DNA of 64,000 bases from JAWKTV01 sp041398905 (GCA_041398905.1 JAWKTV010000003.1:334390-398389), one strand, 5' to 3'; counted from the stretch's first letter, positions 53,920 to 63,894 are shown. Program-made: numbers and translations. Notes: a model not told the origin generated them from the letters alone.

Positions 53920-55356
53920 CTAGCGGGTGAACAATTCCTTCTCGAACCGTTCCTGGAGGCTCCTCGCCGCGGATCCCGTTGATCTTGGGGTCGTCGCTGG
54001 TGAAGATCGCCTTGAGCGGATAGTCCTCCGGCAACGCACGCCCGGCGTTGATGTTGCGGAACAGCAGCACCGCGTCGACCGCGTCTTCCAGGTACTCGTT
54101 CCCTTCGTCCTGTTTAAACAGCATGCCGTCGCGGAAGTTGTTGAGGATCGCTTCGAACTCGATCATGCCCGCCAGCAGAGACTGGTTGGCCTTGACCGCG
54201 TCGCCGAGTTCCAGCCAGGCGCGGCGTCCTTCGTACATCTTGCGTCGGGCCTGCACCATTTCCGGAAGCTGCTCGACTTCGCACAGCGTCATCCAGTACC
54301 GGTAGTTGGTCAGATCGCGTTCACGATTCTGCCACTCCTTCTTGTCCATGAGGGTGACGCCGTCTTCCTCGGCGAGCTGCCGCAGGTCGTCCTCGGTCGC
54401 GTTGAGCATGATCCAGCCCTTCGGCGTCGAGAACCGCATGGTGCCGTACTTGTTCTTCCATTCATCGAGCGCCAGGGCCCACGCTTCGCGGGTCGTTTCG
54501 TCGAACTTGCCTTCCCGCGAGCGGGCGCGGGCATACTGGATGGTCGACTTGAATGGTGCCGCGGCGGAACAGGATGTCGGCCATCTTGTGCTGCTCACCG
54601 CCCGCCTCGTCCACCAGGACTCGGTTCGACTCCTCGTACCACAGCTTGGCAACGAGATAGTTGTCGAGCTGACCATAGCTGGCGAACCGCTTGCCCGGGT
54701 TGATGGCGGGATCGGCGGCGTTATCGAGCCAGTCGTCCTCGGGCGTGCCGTCGTTGTCCGGCTCGCCTGTGTCCGAAGGCCTCGCTCGGGTCGTGCATGA
54801 AGTAATTGCGGAACAGATCCTTCTCGTCGGAGTAGCCGACCTTCCGGCCAAGAAACTCGCCCATGTAGTGGTAGAGTTCCGGGACCTTCGAGTTGCGATC
54901 GACTCCTCGTTCCAGAAACTTCGCCCCCTCCTTGACCCAGTAAAAGCGGTCACGCACGTCGTCGAACTGGCCGAGACGTTGTAAGCGAGGTTCCAGGCCT
55001 GCGAGTCCCAGACGTTCCAGTAGTGCGGCTGGAGCAGCACGATCGATCCTCGGCGGTGGCTTCGAGCTGTGACCAGTTCTTCTGGGCACGAAGCTCGTCC
55101 GCCTGGTACCACAACATCGACGCCGCGATCCCGCGGAAACCGAACAGCACCAGGCTCATCAGTATGCTGGCCGGGTCGACCTGGCCGAGCGTGCTTTCGC
55201 CCAGCTCGTTCTCGCGGCGGATGCTGGCGAGCATGCCGACGCGATCGTTGTCGGGATCGGAGCCCGCGGGAAGCCGAGCGCGATGATCGGAACCATGAGG
55301 ATGGCGATCCTGACGAGATACACCAGCTTGCGTTGTTGGGACGTGAGATTGTTCAT
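53920..55356 (-). CDS. Third gene of the ABC exporter operon, large membrane-anchored protein (heavily frameshifted)
   Basis: The start at 55356 overlaps the permease stop by 4 bp. It opens NNLTSQQRKLVYLVRIAILM with one N-terminal membrane segment (LVRIAILMVPIIALGF). The rest is helical and Trp/Tyr-rich, reminiscent of TPR-like repeats: SILMSLVLFGFRGIAASMLW, LLQPHYWNVWDSQAWNLAYN, VRDRFYWVKEGAKFLERGVD, then WILMNATEDDL-type segments (GWIMLNATEDDLRQLAEEDG) and LLAGMIEFEAILNNFRDGML. Successive pieces lie in different frames, needing at least four indels between 54540 and 55270. The end is probably LQERFEKELFTR at 53920. I recall this gene with this ABC pair in other planctomycetes; role unknown. 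Confidence 0.7.
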
Positions 55357-57083
55357 TTCGCCTCAAGCTCTCGCATCTGAAGACAGTACGTACCGAGAAT
55401 AACGCATGGAACTAAGAACCCGATCGTGATCGCCAGTGCTGGCAGAGTCCGGACCGACCACGGGACGTCAAATCCGTTGGCGAGATAAGGGGTGCCATCG
55501 AAGATTCGGAAGTCCGGAATAATACTACGCACGGCCGCGACCCAGACGAGTACCCACTCGTCGACCTTTTGAATGACTCGTGTCATCGTCGAGTCTTCCA
55601 GCGCGGTCATCTGGTTGTTCTGGGTGAGGATGCGGTGGACGGACTCGAACAGGCTGCCGCCCAGCGGCTTGCCGTCCTCGCGATATCGCGTGAGCTGCTC
55701 GTCCATCAGCCCCCGCATCAACAATCCTGTCAGCAGGTACGACCCGATCAACAGGGTTGCGACCGGGCCTTTGACGAACGTGCTCGCCGTCGTACCCAAA
55801 GTCACCAGCAGGATCAGCATCAGTCCCAGACCGACCATCGTTTTGACGTAGGCGACCGAGAACGAGCGATCGGGCAAGCGGAAGAACAGGTCGGGCCGGG
55901 CCATGCCCAGGTACTGTCCGCCGTCATCGCAGGCGACTTCGACACGCAGACGCCGGTTGCTGACGATCGCGTCGAACAGGTCGACTTCCTCGGGAGCCTC
56001 CTGCGCGGTTTCATCGGAGACGCCTGTCAGGCGGATGTCGGCGTTGCGGTTGTTGAGCTTGCGGGGGATTTCGACGACGCGCTTCTCGGGGTCGGGCGAG
56101 AACTCGAAGATCGGCGTCGAGTTGCGGGGGAACTTGACGTCCACCCCCGTCGCCGGGTTCACCAGGTGGAACGAGAAGCGGACGTTCTCGCCCATCACCC
56201 CTTTGTGCGTGCGAAACGCTTCAAAGTTGTATTCCAGCCGCAGCGTCTCCAGGTCTTCCAGCGGAGCGTTCTCGAGGTCGAACAGATAGACCGCCCGCGA
56301 GTTGGTCATGCCCTCGACGAAGCTGCGGAACTCCCAAATGTCGCCGACGTTGATGCCGCGGTCCGTTTCGACGCCGTTGCGGTCTTTGAAGTTCAATGTT
56401 CCGTACACCGGAACGCGCGCGATGAGCTGCGCCTGAGCCCGCTCGGGGACTGAACGCTGAATCCAGACGTACCCCAGCAGCGACATGGCCAGCAGCATCA
56501 GCGTCATCACGGCGGAGAAGCCCATGATCCGGCCGAGCACGACCTCGCTGCGACGGGTCGGCTTCGTCACCACCGTATGCAGCGACCGCTCCTTGATGTC
56601 CGCCGGGAGGCCCCAGCAGGACAGGATGACGGCGACCGGAATCAGCATCCACTTGATCGCGGTCATCACGAACACGACGTACCGCTTCGCGGCGGACGAG
56701 TCGACCTCCCGCTGCTGCGCCATCGCGGCGGCAGTGTCAGCCGCGTCGCCCCCGATGGTGGCCGTCTCCACGTTCCCGCCCAGGAACCAGTGTCCAAACA
56801 TGATCAACAGAATGAACACCGCGCAAATCCACAGGGTCTTGCGGCGGACGCACTCGCGGAATGTCAGCGTGGCGATCGCCAGCACGCGGCGGCAGGAGAT
56901 CGTCACCAGGTCGCGGACGCCCCGAAAGAGCATCTCGGCGACCATGCCCGGCCCCTTCAGGCCCGCGACCAGCAGCGACAATCCGAGGCCCACGACGATG
57001 CAAAACGCCGCAAACACGGCGACGATAATCAGCCAACTCCCAAACCCGGCGGCGACGCCGTAGGAAGTCTGTTCAAAGTCCAT
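55353..57083 (-). CDS. ABC-2 type permease with large extracytoplasmic insert
   Basis: 576 residues, intact. The ATG at 57083 follows GGGTGAG; a GTG 12 bp earlier overlaps that site and is rejected. Membrane segments: about 11-45 (WLIIVAVFAAFCIVVGLGLS), 84-100 (LWICAVFILLIMFGHWFLGG), 137-158, 190-207 and four near the C-terminus (MVGLGLMLILLVTLGTTAST, LLIGSYLLTGLLMRGLM, ALAITIGFLVPCVILG). Between about 215 and 415 a soluble insert predicted to be outside carries VYGTLNFKDRNGVETDRGIN and a beta-rich NPATGVDVKFPRNSTPIFEF. LTFRECVRRKTLWI is typical of ABC-2/GldF-like permeases. It works with the ATPase encoded upstream. Confidence 0.87.
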   Translation of the reverse strand: MDFEQTSYGVAAGFGSWLIIVAVFAAFCIVVGLGLSLLVAGLKGPGMVAEMLFRGVRDLVTISCRRVLAIATLTFRECVRRKTLWICAVFILLIMFGHWFLGGNVETATIGGDAADTAAAMAQQREVDSSAAKRYVVFVMTAIKWMLIPVAVILSCWGLPADIKERSLHTVVTKPTRRSEVVLGRIMGFSAVMTLMLLAMSLLGYVWIQRSVPERAQAQLIARVPVYGTLNFKDRNGVETDRGINVGDIWEFRSFVEGMTNSRAVYLFDLENAPLEDLETLRLEYNFEAFRTHKGVMGENVRFSFHLVNPATGVDVKFPRNSTPIFEFSPDPEKRVVEIPRKLNNRNADIRLTGVSDETAQEAPEEVDLFDAIVSNRRLRVEVACDDGGQYLGMARPDLFFRLPDRSFSVAYVKTMVGLGLMLILLVTLGTTASTFVKGPVATLLIGSYLLTGLLMRGLMDEQLTRYREDGKPLGGSLFESVHRILTQNNQMTALEDSTMTRVIQKVDEWVLVWVAAVRSIIPDFRIFDGTPYLANGFDVPWSVRTLPALAITIGFLVPCVILGTYCLQMRELEAK

Positions 57084-57164
57084 GATCTCACCCACACAGA
57101 AGGATTGAAGAACCGACCTGTTCAGCGCCCACTTTTTGGCGGGGCGTCCAAAAGCGGAGCGGAG

Positions 57165-58087
57165 CTACTTGCCGCCTCCGGCCTGGGCCGGCGTTTCCGT
57201 CCCCGTCACTCGGAGTCCGGGGCGCTCGCGGCTCTCGGCCACCGTCTTCAGGAACAGTTCTTCCAGTGTCGCCGTGGGGCGACTCACATCCTTCAGTTCG
57301 ACGTTGTGCTTGCTCAGGGCCGCCTTCACGTCGGCCAAGGCCGCGTCACTCAGCTGACCGGTGCGGAACAGCGTCTCGTCGGTCGACTGCAGCAGGTCCT
57401 GCACCCGGCCGAGCACCTTCAATTCACCGCCATACAGAATCGCGATGCGGTCGCACACGTCCTGCACATCGGCCAGCAGGTGGCTGCTCATGACGACCGT
57501 TTTTCCTTCCCGCTTGAGATCCAGGATCATGTCCTTCATGTCGCGGGTACCAAGCGGGTCGAGACCGCTGGTCGGTTCGTCGAGCATCACGAGGTCCGGA
57601 TCGTTGATCAGAGCCTGCGCCAGACCGATACGGCGGGTCATGCCCTTCGAGTACTCCTTGAGCTGGCGACGACGGGCGTGCTGCAGGCCCACGCGCTCGA
57701 TCAACGCGTCCCGCCGCTCTTTCCGCTGCGCGGCGGACATGTTGAACAACCGGCCGTAGAAATCGAGCGTCTCATCCGCGTTGAGGAAGCGATACAGGTA
57801 CGACTCTTCCGGCAGGTAGCCAATCCGCTCGTTCTTGTCGACGTCTTGCGCGGGCTTGCCGAGCACTCGCACTTCACCTCCGGACGGAAACAGCAGTCCC
57901 AGCAGCAGCTTCAGCGTCGTCGTCTTACCGGAACCGTTCGGTCCCAGCAGGCCGAACACTTCCCCTTCTTGACATCCAGAGTGAGCGAATTCAGAGCCTG
58001 CACCTTCTTGCGGCCCCAGAAATCGCGATAGACTTTCGAGAGATTTCGAATCTCGATGACGTTTTCGGCTGCGGTCTCCGTCGACAT
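57165..58087 (-). CDS. ABC transporter ATP-binding protein (one-base deletion near the N-terminus)
   Basis: The ATG at 58087 starts STETAAENVIEIRNLSKVYR, then RKKVQALNSLTLDVKKG. The next codons read GEVFGLLGPNGSGKTTTLKL only if one G is restored in the GGGG run (57962-57965), a homopolymer deletion. Walker A is GPNGSGKTT, the signature region YSKGMTRRIGLAQALINDPD (SKGMTRR instead of LSGGQ), Walker B LVMLDEPTSGLDP, and switch His in VVMSSHLLADVQD. The C-terminal extension of about 80 residues is typical of ABC-2 exporters of the CcmA/GldA kind. First gene of a three-gene operon. Confidence 0.92.
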
Positions 58088-58666
58088 TTTCCCCTCTTAT
58101 CGGATCATGAACTCCGAACCGCAAAACTGCGTTGCGAGTCGGATGTTCGCACTGGACAACCTGAAAAACGGTAATGCAAGACAACAAAACGCCATGAACA
58201 GCGATCGTCGCGTGGCATATTGACCACCCCGCAACGATTCACACCTTCCACTCGCGGTCTGGATGCCCGGGTGACACCAGAAGAAATCGGAAGAGATGAA
58301 ACCGCCCGGACCGTAGACTCGATTTTGAATGGTACGGAGGGCAAGATGCCCTTTCAAGCTGGCGTCGCGTTTCCGAAACGGGGTTCCCCGGAGTCCGATG
58401 GGCTTCCAACTGCCAGACGGACTGGTTCGGTCCAGCCGCATCGGGTGAGTGGGTCGGGCTTGCGGACTGTAACGTCCGTGGCGAAGCCTGCACTGCTCCC
58501 GGTTCGCAACGGTTGGGGCCTCCGGTCAAAGTGGCATCCCGCAGCCCTGTGACCCGCACCCAGCCGCTGGCGATGATTGGCTCACTCCCGTCCCCGGCAT
58601 CCCGTTGACCTTTTCCCTGCTCCTCGCACTCTCGGCTCGCGATCTCGTTTGTCGAATGGTATCCGC
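58088..58666. other. Divergent intergenic region between the ABC operon and moeA
   Basis: About 580 bp. A plus-strand frame at 58220-58552 (110 codons) has no recognisable motif or ribosome site. No hairpin or copy of the palindromic repeat is seen. It must contain the promoters of both flanking units. Confidence 0.4.
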
Positions 58667-59959
58667 ATGACCTCTTCCGACACCCCGCGCTCCGACGTGC
58701 GGATGCGTGGCTTCCTCAGCCGAACTCCCGTGGACGCCGCGATCGACTGGGTCGATCGGCATGCGACCCCGCGATCCGGCGAGTCCGTCCCCCTGGCCGA
58801 CGCCTGCGGTCGGGTGCTGGCCGAACCGGTCAAGGCCGCCACGAATGTCCCGGCATTTCCACGCAGCGCGATGGACGGCTTCGCGATTCGGGCGGAAGAG
58901 ACGATCGGAGCGACCGAATACAATCCGCTCGCGTTCCGGGTGGTCGGCGAATCGCTCCCCGGGATCGGCACCGAGCGACGACTGCAGTCTGGCGAAGCGA
59001 TCCGCATCATGACCGGTGCGCCGCTGCCCGCCGGAGCCGACGCCGTGGTTCCCGCCGAGCACGCCCGACAACGGGGCGATCAGGTCGAACTGTGCGCGAC
59101 CGTCGCGAGCGGCAAGCATGTCGGGCAGATCGGTGAAGACATCGCCGCCGGCACGACCGTGCTGCCGGAAGGACGGCGACTGCGGCCGCAGGACGTGGGG
59201 GTGGCGGCTTCGCTCGGCATCGCGACACTCTCGGTCGTCCGCCGCCCCGTCGTGCGGTTGCTCATTACCGGCAACGAACTCGCACAGCCCGGCCAGACAC
59301 TCGCGCCGTTTCAAATCTACGAAGCCAACTCCTACATGCTCCGCGGGCTGATTGAACGCGATGGAGCCGAACTGGAGTCCGTCCGACACCTGCGGGATGA
59401 TCGTGAGTCCATTCACGCCCATCTCTGCGAGCCAGGGGCGGACCTCATCGTCGTATCGGGAGGCACCAGCGTCGGTCAGGAAGACTTCGTACCGGGACTC
59501 GTCGCCGAGATCGGTGAGCTGCCGATTCATGGCATCGCCATGCGGCCATCCAGCCCGACCGGTCTGGGCCGCATCGGGGCGACGCTCGTTGCACTCCTTC
59601 CCGGGAACCCGGTCTCCTGCCTGTGCGCCTATGACTTTTTCGCGGGGCGCGCGCTCCGTCGACTCGGCGGCCGCTCGGTGGACTGGCCCCATCGCCGTCT
59701 CATCGCACCACTGACTCGCAAGCTGGTGTCCGAAATCGGGCGGACCGATTACTGTCGAGTCCGAGTCACTCGCGATGGCGTTGAGCCGCTGGCCCTTAGC
59801 GGTGCCGCGATTCTGTCATCAACGACCCGTTCCGACGGATTCGTCATCGTCGCGGAGAACTCGGAGGGTCTGCCCGCGGGCGGGTCCGTCACGGTGTTCC
59901 TCTACGACGACTCGGTCGACCACTGCGACACCGGCGAGACAGCCCGGCCGGCTGAGTAG
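58667..59959 (+). CDS. moeA: Molybdopterin molybdenumtransferase MoeA
   Basis: 430 residues from the ATG at 58667. Inserts molybdate into adenylylated molybdopterin. Motifs: NVPAFPRSAMDGFAIRAEE (domain III/I junction), RIMTGAPLPAGADAVVPAEH, RRPVVRLLITGNELAQPGQT (Asn where most have Asp in the TGDEL motif), LIVVSGGTSVGQEDFVPGLV (SGGTSVG for SGGVSVG), and ALLPGNPVSCLCAYDFFAGR. Domain IV at the C-terminus reads YCRVRVTRDGVEPLALSG. It converges on pyrE with only 9 bp between stops. No other Mo-cofactor genes are nearby. Confidence 0.95.
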   Translation: MTSSDTPRSDVRMRGFLSRTPVDAAIDWVDRHATPRSGESVPLADACGRVLAEPVKAATNVPAFPRSAMDGFAIRAEETIGATEYNPLAFRVVGESLPGIGTERRLQSGEAIRIMTGAPLPAGADAVVPAEHARQRGDQVELCATVASGKHVGQIGEDIAAGTTVLPEGRRLRPQDVGVAASLGIATLSVVRRPVVRLLITGNELAQPGQTLAPFQIYEANSYMLRGLIERDGAELESVRHLRDDRESIHAHLCEPGADLIVVSGGTSVGQEDFVPGLVAEIGELPIHGIAMRPSSPTGLGRIGATLVALLPGNPVSCLCAYDFFAGRALRRLGGRSVDWPHRRLIAPLTRKLVSEIGRTDYCRVRVTRDGVEPLALSGAAILSSTTRSDGFVIVAENSEGLPAGGSVTVFLYDDSVDHCDTGETARPAE

Positions 59960-59968
59960 CGAATGGCG

Positions 59969-60559
59969 TTACTCCGTCGGCGGGTCGATGCCGAAGTCCT
60001 GAATCGTCAGCAGGGACCGCAGCTCCAGTCCCGCCTGCTCGAAGGCGGCCTTGCCACCTTCCATGCGGTCGATGATGGACGCCACCACAACCGGCGTCGC
60101 TCCGAACTCCTTCACCCGTTCAACGGCGAGCAACGAGCTGCCGCCCGTGGTGACGACGTCTTCGACGATGGCCACCTTCGCTCCCGGCTGGACGGGGCCT
60201 TCGATGAATCGGCCGGTGCCGTGTCCCTTCGCCTCCTTGCGGACGAGGAAGCCCTGCAGTTCTCGGCCCTGCTCGGCCGCGACCGTCAGCACACCCGCGA
60301 CGATCGGGTCCGCACCGATCGACATCCCGCCGACAGCGTCGAACTCGAGGTCGCCCAGGAGTTCCAGCAGCCCGAGGCTGAGCAGCCGCAGACCTTTCGC
60401 GTCCAGCGTCACCTGCTTGCCATCGAGGTAATACTTGGCCTTTCGCCCGGAAGCGAGCGTGAAGTCCCCGAACTTCAAGGCCCGTTCACGCACCAGGTTC
60501 TTCAACGCGTCTTTCGAGTACATCCCCAGCCTCATTGGCTCTTGTGTGTCCATTGCCAA
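59969..60559 (-). CDS. pyrE: Orotate phosphoribosyltransferase
   Basis: Up to 196 residues; starts at 60559, 60553 or 60523 are all possible, and the conserved part begins MYSKDALKNLVRERALKFGD (60523). Converts orotate plus PRPP to OMP in pyrimidine synthesis. Motifs: TLASGRKAKYYLDGKQVTLD, GGMSIGADPIVAGVLTVAAE, FLVRKEAKGHGTGRFIEG and the PRPP loop VAIVEDVVTTGGSSLLAVER. It lies downstream of hemL on the same strand (57-bp gap), probably co-transcribed. Confidence 0.95.
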   Translation of the reverse strand: MAMDTQEPMRLGMYSKDALKNLVRERALKFGDFTLASGRKAKYYLDGKQVTLDAKGLRLLSLGLLELLGDLEFDAVGGMSIGADPIVAGVLTVAAEQGRELQGFLVRKEAKGHGTGRFIEGPVQPGAKVAIVEDVVTTGGSSLLAVERVKEFGATPVVVASIIDRMEGGKAAFEQAGLELRSLLTIQDFGIDPPTE

Positions 60560-60616
60560 GCCCGGCCTCGGCGAGGCTGGGTCCAGAGCAACGTGTTTTC
60601 CCGAACAACCAATCGC

Positions 60617-61906
60617 CTACTTCAACGCCCCCAGCACCGCTTTCGCCGCTGCGATCGTCGCTTCGATGTCCGCGTCGCTATGGGCGGCCGACACGAAGTT
60701 CGCCTCGAACTGGCTGCATGGCAGGTAGACACCGCGGTCCAGCATGCCATGAAAGTACTGGCTGAAGCGACCGGTATCGTTCTTTGCCGAGACGGTGTAG
60801 CTCGTCACTTCGGCGTCGTTGAAGAACAGCGTGAACATGCTGCCGCAACGAGCGATCGAGTGCGGCAGGCCAGCGGCGGTTGCGGCTTCGCTCAGCCCGT
60901 CGCAAAGCCGCTTTGTCTTCTCTTCGAGAGCTGGGTAGGGGTCGAGCTGTTTCAATGTCCGCAGCGTGGCCAGGCCCGACGCCATCGCCAGTGGGTTTCC
61001 CGACAATGTTCCAGCCTGATACACGGGGCCCGCCGGCGAGATCGACTCCATGATCTCCCGCTTCCCGCCGTAAGCCCCGACCGGCAGACCGCCGCCGATG
61101 ATCTTGCCCAGCGTCGTCAGATCTGGCGTGACGCCAAATCGCTCCTGCGCACCGCCAAACGCCACGCGGAATCCGGTCATCACTTCGTCGAAGATCAGGA
61201 TCGCGCCGTGCCGGGTACAGAGTTCGCGGCAGGCTTCCAGGAACCCCGGTTGAGGCAGCACGGTGCCCATGTTGCCAACGACGGGTTCGAGAATGACCGC
61301 AGCGATCTGCGTTCCCTCGGCATCAAACAGGGCCGCGAGGGCGTCGACATCGTTGTACTCAGAAACGAGTGTGTCGGCCGTGCAGCCCGGGGGGACGCCG
61401 GGACTGGAAGGCACGCCGTGCGTCAACGCCCCGCTGCCCGCCTGCACGAGCAGGCTGTCGACATGCCCGTGGTAGCAGCCGGCGAATTTGACGATCTTGT
61501 TACGACCCGTGTGACCGCGCGCGAGTCGAATTGCCGACATCGTCGCTTCGGTTCCCGAGTTAACCATCCGCACCATCTCGATCGAAGGCACGGCGGCAAT
61601 GACGAGCTTCGCCAGCTCGGTCTCGGCTTCAGTCGGTGCGCCGAAACTGGTCCCCTTACGGAGCGCGGCGGTAATCGCGTCGGTCACCGCCGGGTGTTGA
61701 TGCCCCAGAATGTGTGGCCCCCACGAGCCGACGAAGTCGATCAGTCGGTTCCCGTCGATATCGAACAGGTACGCCCCGGCACCACGGTCGATGAATCGCG
61801 GCGTGCCCCCCACCCCGCCAAACGCCCGGGCCGGACTATTGACCCCGCCGGGAATGACGGTCCTGGCAAGGTCGAACGCGGCTTGGCTCTGCTGGTCGGT
61901 GGGCAT
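60617..61906 (-). CDS. hemL: Glutamate-1-semialdehyde 2,1-aminomutase
   Basis: 429 residues from the ATG at 61906. Converts glutamate-1-semialdehyde to 5-aminolevulinate in C5 haem synthesis. Motifs: VIPGGVNSPARAFGGVGGTP, IDFVGSWGPHILGHQHPAVT, RMVNSGTEATMSAIRLARGH, KFAGCYHGHVDSLLVQAGSG, LIFDEVMTGFRVAFGGAQE and the PLP lysine in TTLGKIIGGGLPVGAYGG. It lies between nuoC and pyrE on the same strand with a gap of about 175 bp to nuoC. Confidence 0.97.
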   Translation of the reverse strand: MPTDQQSQAAFDLARTVIPGGVNSPARAFGGVGGTPRFIDRGAGAYLFDIDGNRLIDFVGSWGPHILGHQHPAVTDAITAALRKGTSFGAPTEAETELAKLVIAAVPSIEMVRMVNSGTEATMSAIRLARGHTGRNKIVKFAGCYHGHVDSLLVQAGSGALTHGVPSSPGVPPGCTADTLVSEYNDVDALAALFDAEGTQIAAVILEPVVGNMGTVLPQPGFLEACRELCTRHGAILIFDEVMTGFRVAFGGAQERFGVTPDLTTLGKIIGGGLPVGAYGGKREIMESISPAGPVYQAGTLSGNPLAMASGLATLRTLKQLDPYPALEEKTKRLCDGLSEAATAAGLPHSIARCGSMFTLFFNDAEVTSYTVSAKNDTGRFSQYFHGMLDRGVYLPCSQFEANFVSAAHSDADIEATIAAAKAVLGALK

Positions 61907-62082
61907 GTTGTTGATCTCTCGATTCGGCCGACCCGTTCGCCAGCGACGAACCGGGACAGTGTTGCCGGGCCGCCGGCACAACAGGCAAGTGACGCCCGAA
62001 ACGGCGCATCACGACTTCGGACACGCCGATCGTTCACCGCTAAGTTCGGCTCACCACCGCGCGAATGGGCACGAAGGCTCGT

Positions 62083-62616
62083 CTACTTCCCGCGAATCCC
62101 GTGGTACTCCAGCGGGAACTCGTAGTCTTTTCGCAGCGGGTGGCCTTCCCAGTCGTCCGGGCAGAGGATGCGGACGAGATTGGGGTGGCCCTGGAAGTGG
62201 ATCCCCATCAGGTCGAACGCTTCCCGCTCATGCCAGTCCGCGATGCCCCATACGCTGCTCACCGATGGGACTTCCGGCAACTGGCCGGGCTGCCCGTCCT
62301 TCCAGCGCGGCAGCCGAACCTTGACCACGAGACGATGGCCCAGCTTCAGGCTGTGCAGGTGGTAAACAACCGCCAGATGCTCCTCATAGGGAAACTTCTT
62401 GGCGAGTTTCTCGTCCGGCTCGAAGTAGTCGACGCCGGTGAGGTCACACAGGTGGTCGAACGCCAGCGCCGGGTCGGACTGCAGCGTGCGGCAGACTTCG
62501 AGCATCGAATCGGCCGCGACCTCGATCCATGGGTCTTTGGCCTCTGTATGCAGCTTGGTGATGGCGGTCTCGCCAAACTTGCCGACCAGATACTTGTGAA
62601 TCTCGTGGATTGTCAT
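62083..62616 (-). CDS. nuoC: NADH-quinone oxidoreductase subunit C
   Basis: 177 residues from the ATG at 62616 (a 20-residue upstream extension is unlikely). 30-kDa subunit of complex I's peripheral arm. Motifs: AFDHLCDLTGVDYF, HRLVVKVRLPRW, and the signature WGIADWHEREAFDLMGIHFQ continuing into LVRILCPDDWEGHPLRKDYE. It follows nuoA on the same strand with a 112-bp gap; nuoB is not between them and nuoD does not follow. Confidence 0.95.
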   Translation of the reverse strand: MTIHEIHKYLVGKFGETAITKLHTEAKDPWIEVAADSMLEVCRTLQSDPALAFDHLCDLTGVDYFEPDEKLAKKFPYEEHLAVVYHLHSLKLGHRLVVKVRLPRWKDGQPGQLPEVPSVSSVWGIADWHEREAFDLMGIHFQGHPNLVRILCPDDWEGHPLRKDYEFPLEYHGIRGK

Positions 62617-62728
62617 GTGTGTCACTGGGTCGGGAGTCGGCCAATCTCGTCTCGGCCGCTGGCCTGCTGGTTTCAATCATGAGTGCCGCGTCGAGCGGGC
62701 GAAAAGGAATGCTTCGCCCGCGCTACCA

Positions 62729-63304
62729 CTACGCGACGGGTTGGGCCTGTGTGCTCGTCTGCTCGACGACCGTCGGCGACTTGGGACGGGCGGCGGCTTC
62801 ACGGGCCTGGGCGACCATCGCACGCACCCAATCGAGATCGCCACGTCGCCAAACGTAGGCGAAGCCGACCAGCAGCACGCCAAAGAAGACCAGAATGTCG
62901 AAGAATCCAAGCCACGCGATCTGCGACGCGGTGTCGGCGGCGATGGCCGTCGACGTCGTCGTGGTGCCAGGGGGCAGGTCGAGCAGCTTGTCGGTCAGGT
63001 TCAGTCGTCCGGCCTGCGAGAGCATCGGATCGGCGAGCTGCGACGCACCTCCGAAGATCAGCGCCCAGGGAAAGAAGAACGCGACCTCGACATCGAAGAT
63101 GATGAACAGCAGGGCGACCACGTAGAAGCGGATGTCGAACTGCACGTAACTCGACCCGATGGTCGGCTCGCCGCACTCGTAGATCGCGTCCTTCTCTTCC
63201 GACTTGATGTTCGGTCGCACGAGTCGACCGATCAACAGGGGAGCCATCACGATGGCCGTACCGGCGAGAATGAACAGCAGAATGTGAAGGTTCAGGTCGG
63301 TCAT
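62729..63304 (-). CDS. nuoA: NADH-quinone oxidoreductase subunit A
   Basis: 191 residues, longer than the usual 120-150. Three membrane segments: ILLFILAGTAIVMAPLLIGR, FYVVALLFIIFDVEVAFFFP (with the conserved FDVE) and WLGFFDILVFFGVLLVGFAY. The signature YECGEPTIGSSYVQFDIRFY precedes segment 2. Extra residues are a Thr/Ala-rich loop (PPGTTTTSTAIAADTA) before segment 3 and a C-terminal tail. Forms part of the quinone-access region of complex I. Confidence 0.95.
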   Translation of the reverse strand: MTDLNLHILLFILAGTAIVMAPLLIGRLVRPNIKSEEKDAIYECGEPTIGSSYVQFDIRFYVVALLFIIFDVEVAFFFPWALIFGGASQLADPMLSQAGRLNLTDKLLDLPPGTTTTSTAIAADTASQIAWLGFFDILVFFGVLLVGFAYVWRRGDLDWVRAMVAQAREAAARPKSPTVVEQTSTQAQPVA

Positions 63305-63370
63305 GGGGAAGTCGCGGTGCGTCCGGGCGTAATCGTCGTTCGTCTTGTGATTTCAGAGGAGCTGGGGTTC

Positions 63371-63835
63371 CTACCGCCCGTGGCCGAATTCGTTGGGAGA
63401 GAGGGTGCCGGTCAACAGGGACTGACGATCGGGGAAGCCTTCGTCCGGCTCGTGCCAGTAGCCGACCTCCGCTTCGCCGAGTTGCCATGACAGGAACACC
63501 TCGCGGCCTTCGGCCATGCTGCGGAAGGCGACCACGCCCGTCTCGGGGTCCTTCAGTTCGACACCAACCTGCTCGAGTTCAACGACAAAGCTCTGCAGCT
63601 TCTCGATATCGAGCTCGACTTCGGACTCCATCTGCAGCAGTTCGGCTTCGTACAGGTCCATTGCGTTCAGCGAGCGGCTGCCGCGCCGCTTGCGCAACTC
63701 GGTCAGCCTTTCTTTGCGGGCCTGCAAGTCGCGATGCAGCTCGACGATGTCTTGCACCACCATCCGCACCAGCGGCAACGTGCGGTTGGCTTCTTCGACG
63801 CTGAAGTAGCGGACGGCGGGAGCTGGAATGGTCAT
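63371..63835 (-). CDS. DUF2203 family protein
   Basis: 154 residues, intact. Starts IPAPAVRYFSVEEANRTLPL, the family opening. A long helical hairpin (IVELHRDLQARKERLTELRK, LLQMESEVELDIEKLQSFVV) is followed by the conserved C-terminal block GVELKDPETGVVAFRSMAEG, FLSWQLGEAEVGYWHEPDEG with the usual W-x-x-G-E-x-x-V/I pattern. Function unknown. Same strand as nuoA, 66 bp upstream. Confidence 0.9.
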   Translation of the reverse strand: MTIPAPAVRYFSVEEANRTLPLVRMVVQDIVELHRDLQARKERLTELRKRRGSRSLNAMDLYEAELLQMESEVELDIEKLQSFVVELEQVGVELKDPETGVVAFRSMAEGREVFLSWQLGEAEVGYWHEPDEGFPDRQSLLTGTLSPNEFGHGR

Positions 63836-63894
63836 GACTCTGGCTCGACTGACGAAGCTGCGAATCCCACCTGAACCGACACCGAACCAACCGG

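Noticed and set aside
59963..62125. 720-codon plus-strand frame
   Set aside because: Antisense to pyrE and hemL, both recognised with conserved motifs.
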